A DNA stretch of 7,452 nucleotides. Origin: Candidatus Bathyarchaeota archaeon. GTDB lineage: Archaea > Thermoproteota > Bathyarchaeia > TCS64. A model generated the notes under the pieces. The model saw only the letters and a program-made list of their open reading frames with translations. It ran no database searches and was not told where the DNA came from. Shown one piece after another: positions 4,930 through 7,452 of the stretch. The stretch covers positions 1 to 7,452 of the forward strand of contig JAEHCT010000058.1 of assembly GCA_020697635.1 (NCBI GenBank), written 5' to 3'. Every line of letters begins with the position of its first letter. Position 1 is the stretch's first letter. The position numbers and the translations under genes are program-made.

Positions 4930-6333
4930 TTGACTGACATAGTGGAGATTGACCCCCTCACGCGCATCGAGGGGATGGGGAAGATCAAGGTCGAGATAAA
5001 GGACAACCAGCTCCACGACCTCAAGTTCCAGATAACTGTGGCGCCCAGGTTCTTCGAGTACCTCCTCACGGGGAAGAGGGTGGAGGAGGCGCCGAGGCTC
5101 ACGCAGCGCATCTGCGGCATCTGCTACGTTAGCCACCACCTAGCGGCGGTCAAAGCCATCGAGGACGCGTGGGGCGTGACCCCGCCGGAGACGGCAATCA
5201 AGCTGAGGAGGCTAATGAACGCGGGCGGCTACGTCACCAGCCACAGCCTGCACAGCGCGTTCCTGGCTGTCCCGGACCTCGTGGGGCTACCGGCCGAGAG
5301 CAGGAACTTCATCGCCCTCATGGGCAAGTACCCTGAGCTGGGGAAGGCGGCTCTCAAGATACACGCCTACGGCAACAAGGTCGTCGAGGCCACAGGCGGC
5401 AGGATAGTGCAGGTGGTCACAAGCGTCCCTGGAGGACAGACGCTCCGGCTCAAGGAGCAGCGGCGCGACGAGCTAGTAGAGGAAGGCAGGGAGGTGCTGG
5501 AGCTAATGAAGGCGTACGCCGACTTCGTTTTCAATATCTACGAGAAGGACATCCTCACCTGCAGCCAGTTCCCAGACGTGGAGACAAACTTCATGGCCCT
5601 CGTCCAGGGGTCACAGAACGACTGGGACGTCTACGACGGCGACGGCCGGATAGTCGGGCCATCAGGCAAGGAGCTGGCCCGCTTCGACCCCTCCAGGTAC
5701 TACGAGTACATCCAGGAGGCCGTCTGGGAGCACAGCAGCACCAAGGTCCCATACTACAAGCCCGAAGGCGTCAGCGGCGTCATCAGGGTGGGGCCATTGG
5801 CGAGGCTTAACGTCGCCAACCAGATACCGTTCCCGGTGGCCCGGGAGACCGAGGAGAGGTACCTCGAACTCTTCCCGCGGACCTGCCTACAAGTCCAGGG
5901 GTTCAACCTCGCCCGCATACCAGAGCTGGTCGCGGGGCAGGAGGAAGTCCTGGCGATGCTGGAGGACGACGCCATCCTCGGAGAAGACATCCGCATCCCC
6001 GTCAAGAGCAGGGGAGGTGAGGGCGCGTCGTTCATCGAGGCCCCGAGGGGCATACTCACCCACCACTACGTCATAGACGAGAAGGGCCTCATAAGGTACG
6101 CCAACATCTTGGCGCCCACCACCTACAACCACCCCCTCATCCAGCAGGACCTCTACGAGAACGCCAGGATCTACGCCAGCGAGATCGCTGACCCGGCGAC
6201 ACGGGCGGACGCCTGCTGGAGGCTGGAGAAGATAGTGAGGGCGTACGACCCGTGCACCAGCTGCAGCGTCCACATGGCTGACTTCGACATCACCGTGGAC
6301 GGCAGCGTGGTCGAGGTGAAGGAGGTCGACTAG
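4930..6333 (+). CDS. mvhA: [NiFe] hydrogenase large (catalytic) subunit, Mvh type
   Basis: A 467-residue catalytic subunit that binds the NiFe(CN)2CO centre and splits or forms H2. The nickel ligands are in RICGIC (C62, C65) and DPCTSC (C442, C445). TRIEG (11-15) contains E14, the expected proton-gate glutamate, but the next residue is Met rather than the usual His. EAPRG (370-374) supplies the conserved Arg near the CN/CO ligands, and THHY follows. After DPCTSCSVH the chain runs 19 more residues; in the family this tail is removed after the His (H448 here) by a maturation protease once nickel is inserted, so a protease gene is needed elsewhere, as none is in this window. The overall pattern, including RAYDPC and SPLSRLNV-like RVGPLARLNV, fits MvhA. 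The TTG start abuts the mvhG stop, and the TAG abuts the hdrA ATG, implying tightly coupled synthesis. Confidence 0.95.
   Translation: MTDIVEIDPLTRIEGMGKIKVEIKDNQLHDLKFQITVAPRFFEYLLTGKRVEEAPRLTQRICGICYVSHHLAAVKAIEDAWGVTPPETAIKLRRLMNAGGYVTSHSLHSAFLAVPDLVGLPAESRNFIALMGKYPELGKAALKIHAYGNKVVEATGGRIVQVVTSVPGGQTLRLKEQRRDELVEEGREVLELMKAYADFVFNIYEKDILTCSQFPDVETNFMALVQGSQNDWDVYDGDGRIVGPSGKELARFDPSRYYEYIQEAVWEHSSTKVPYYKPEGVSGVIRVGPLARLNVANQIPFPVARETEERYLELFPRTCLQVQGFNLARIPELVAGQEEVLAMLEDDAILGEDIRIPVKSRGGEGASFIEAPRGILTHHYVIDEKGLIRYANILAPTTYNHPLIQQDLYENARIYASEIADPATRADACWRLEKIVRAYDPCTSCSVHMADFDITVDGSVVEVKEVD
6321..6326 (+). promoter_or_regulatory. Ribosome binding site of hdrA
   Basis: GGAGGT ends seven bases before the hdrA ATG at 6334 and lies inside the last codons of mvhA. 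A second match, GAGGTGA, is at 6313-6319. It supports the ATG that directly follows the mvhA TAG. Confidence 0.75.
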
Positions 6334-7452
6334 ATGAGCGTACAGGTAGTGTTCTGCACATGCGGCGGCGTACTAGCGGAGCGTCTCGACATCGAGGCGC
6401 TCAAGAGCTTCGCCAGGGAGACCCAGGGAGTAAGCGAGATAATCACCACAGACGCCGCGTGCACCAAGGCCATGAGGGACGACCTCGTCGAGGCCGTCTC
6501 CCAGGGCTCCGAGAAGCTGGTGGCGTTCGCATGCACACGCTCCGTCTGCCAGAAGCCCCTGGAGGCTGTGATGGAGGCCTCGGGGCTGGACCCGGAGAAC
6601 CTCGTCATAGTAAACGCGAAGGAGCAGCTGGCGTGGGTGCACCCAGACAGAGGCGAGGCCACGCTGAAAGCCAAGATGCTGCTCAAGGCGTCCATAGAGA
6701 AGGCCGTCAGCTTCAGCCCCACGGAGGCCGTCTCCTATGAGAGGACGCAGGAGGTCCTCGTCGTGGGCGCAGGGATAGCCGGGCTCACGGCGGCCTCACA
6801 GCTAGCCGACACGGGTGTAAGTGTCCACGTGATAGAGCGCAGACCCGCCATAGGCGGCGTCATGCCTCTCATAAGCAAGACCTTCCCAGAGGAGGACTGC
6901 ACCATGTGCCTCAGGGGTCCCTACATGATCAGCATGCTCACCAAGCCGGGCATCACATACCACGTGAACAGCGAGGTGAAGGACGTGGAACGCACACACA
7001 AGGGCTTCAAGGTGACGTACACCAAGGCCCCCCTGGACCTGGACCTTGAGTCGAAGAAGGGCAAGGGGAGCCCCGTGGAGGCTATAAGCGTTCCGTCAAC
7101 GGAGCCTCAAGAGTACAAGCTGATCTACTCATCTGAGCCGGACAAGGAGGCGTTAGAGGCTGTGAAGGAGTCCAAGTGCGGCAGTTGCGCGAGCCTGTTC
7201 CCCGCGGCCCTGATGGGCTACGAGGAAAAGCCCGGCGACAAGACCATCGAGGTGGGCTCAGTGATACTGGCCACAGGGTTCAAGGACTTCGACCCCACAG
7301 GCATACCCAAGTGGGGCTACGGGTTACCCGACGTAATAACCCAGTATCAGCTGGCTAGACTCTTGGACCCCATAGGCCCCACAGGCGGGCGGGTGATGAG
7401 GCCCAGCGACGCCGGGGCCCCCGGCAGGATCGTGATGGTCCAGTGCGTCGGA
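6334..7452 (+). CDS. hdrA: Heterodisulfide reductase subunit A-like flavoprotein, variant; 3' end cut by window
   Basis: The first 373 residues of a cytoplasmic HdrA, the FAD subunit that splits hydrogenase electrons between a disulfide and ferredoxin in Mvh-Hdr complexes. Residues 1-130 are the HdrA N-terminal domain, with FCTCGG (C8, C10), C43, C67 and C72 and the family motif EQLAWVH (97-103). A thioredoxin-reductase-like domain follows: FAD-binding GAGIAG (145-150) with E168, FPEEDCTMC (184-192; C189 and C192 as cluster ligands), VILATGF (310-316), GPTGGRVMRPSD (348-359) and the start of QCVGSR at the edge. Between about 231 and 299, where canonical HdrA has an inserted ferredoxin domain with two CxxCxxCxxxC motifs, only C282 and C285 remain, and the first motif is replaced by a charged stretch. 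Canonical HdrA is about 650 residues; the C-terminal ferredoxin domain, if present, lies outside. Sequence identity as HdrA is firm; ferredoxin reduction by it is doubtful. Confidence 0.92.
   Translation, partial: MSVQVVFCTCGGVLAERLDIEALKSFARETQGVSEIITTDAACTKAMRDDLVEAVSQGSEKLVAFACTRSVCQKPLEAVMEASGLDPENLVIVNAKEQLAWVHPDRGEATLKAKMLLKASIEKAVSFSPTEAVSYERTQEVLVVGAGIAGLTAASQLADTGVSVHVIERRPAIGGVMPLISKTFPEEDCTMCLRGPYMISMLTKPGITYHVNSEVKDVERTHKGFKVTYTKAPLDLDLESKKGKGSPVEAISVPSTEPQEYKLIYSSEPDKEALEAVKESKCGSCASLFPAALMGYEEKPGDKTIEVGSVILATGFKDFDPTGIPKWGYGLPDVITQYQLARLLDPIGPTGGRVMRPSDAGAPGRIVMVQCVG

Noticed and set aside
6360..6740. Plus-strand open frame inside hdrA
   Set aside because: The hdrA frame carries FCTCGG, EQLAWVH and the FAD motifs. 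This frame is Arg/Gly-rich with no domain.
1..7452. CRISPR arrays, tRNA or rRNA genes, insertion sequences, att sites
   Set aside because: No regularly spaced repeats, cloverleaf-like segment, rRNA-like stretch or transposase motif was seen by eye on either strand.

Overview
The window is archaeal chromosomal DNA. It is GC-rich in its genes and uses many AGG arginine codons and TTG/GTG starts. The evidence for an archaeon is a class I archaeal-type CCA-adding enzyme, the archaea-specific UPF0200 and UPF0201 families as a pair, an Mvh-type (group 3c) [NiFe] hydrogenase next to hdrA, and TATA-like elements plus GGAG-type ribosome binding sites. The lineage cannot be fixed from the sequence. An anaerobic, H2-using or H2-producing archaeon (methanogen or non-methanogenic relative) fits best.

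Layout. (1) Positions 1-1168, minus strand: thpR (tRNA/RNA 2',3'-cyclic phosphodiesterase family) followed by cca, which runs off the left edge; this is an RNA-processing pair. (2) Positions 1169-1254: short divergent promoter region. (3) Positions 1255-3871, plus strand: a tight run of a ten-helix EamA/DMT transporter, an NrdG2-like radical SAM activase, a UPF0200 P-loop kinase-like protein and a UPF0201 protein, ending in a hairpin and T-rich stretch. (4) Positions 3872-4062: AT-rich regulatory gap with TATA candidates, inverted repeats and a recurring TATGCG motif. (5) Positions 4063-7452, plus strand: mvhG, mvhA and hdrA, abutting without gaps; hdrA runs off the right edge. No gene-free stretch exceeds 300 bases.

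How the genes work together. MvhG and MvhA form the hydrogenase core, and HdrA is the FAD- and FeS-containing subunit of heterodisulfide reductase. In Mvh-Hdr complexes electrons from H2 pass through a small [2Fe-2S] subunit (MvhD) to HdrA, where the flavin splits them between ferredoxin and a disulfide. Here no mvhD lies between the hydrogenase and hdrA, so it must be downstream, fused to HdrA, or elsewhere.

The most unusual points are three. The HdrA has apparently lost both [4Fe-4S] motifs of its inserted ferredoxin domain. The MvhG has Asp in place of the first Cys of the proximal-cluster CxxC. The MvhA has RIEGM instead of the usual RIEGH. No clearly unprecedented gene system is visible; the interest lies in this variant hydrogenase/Hdr module and its upstream region.
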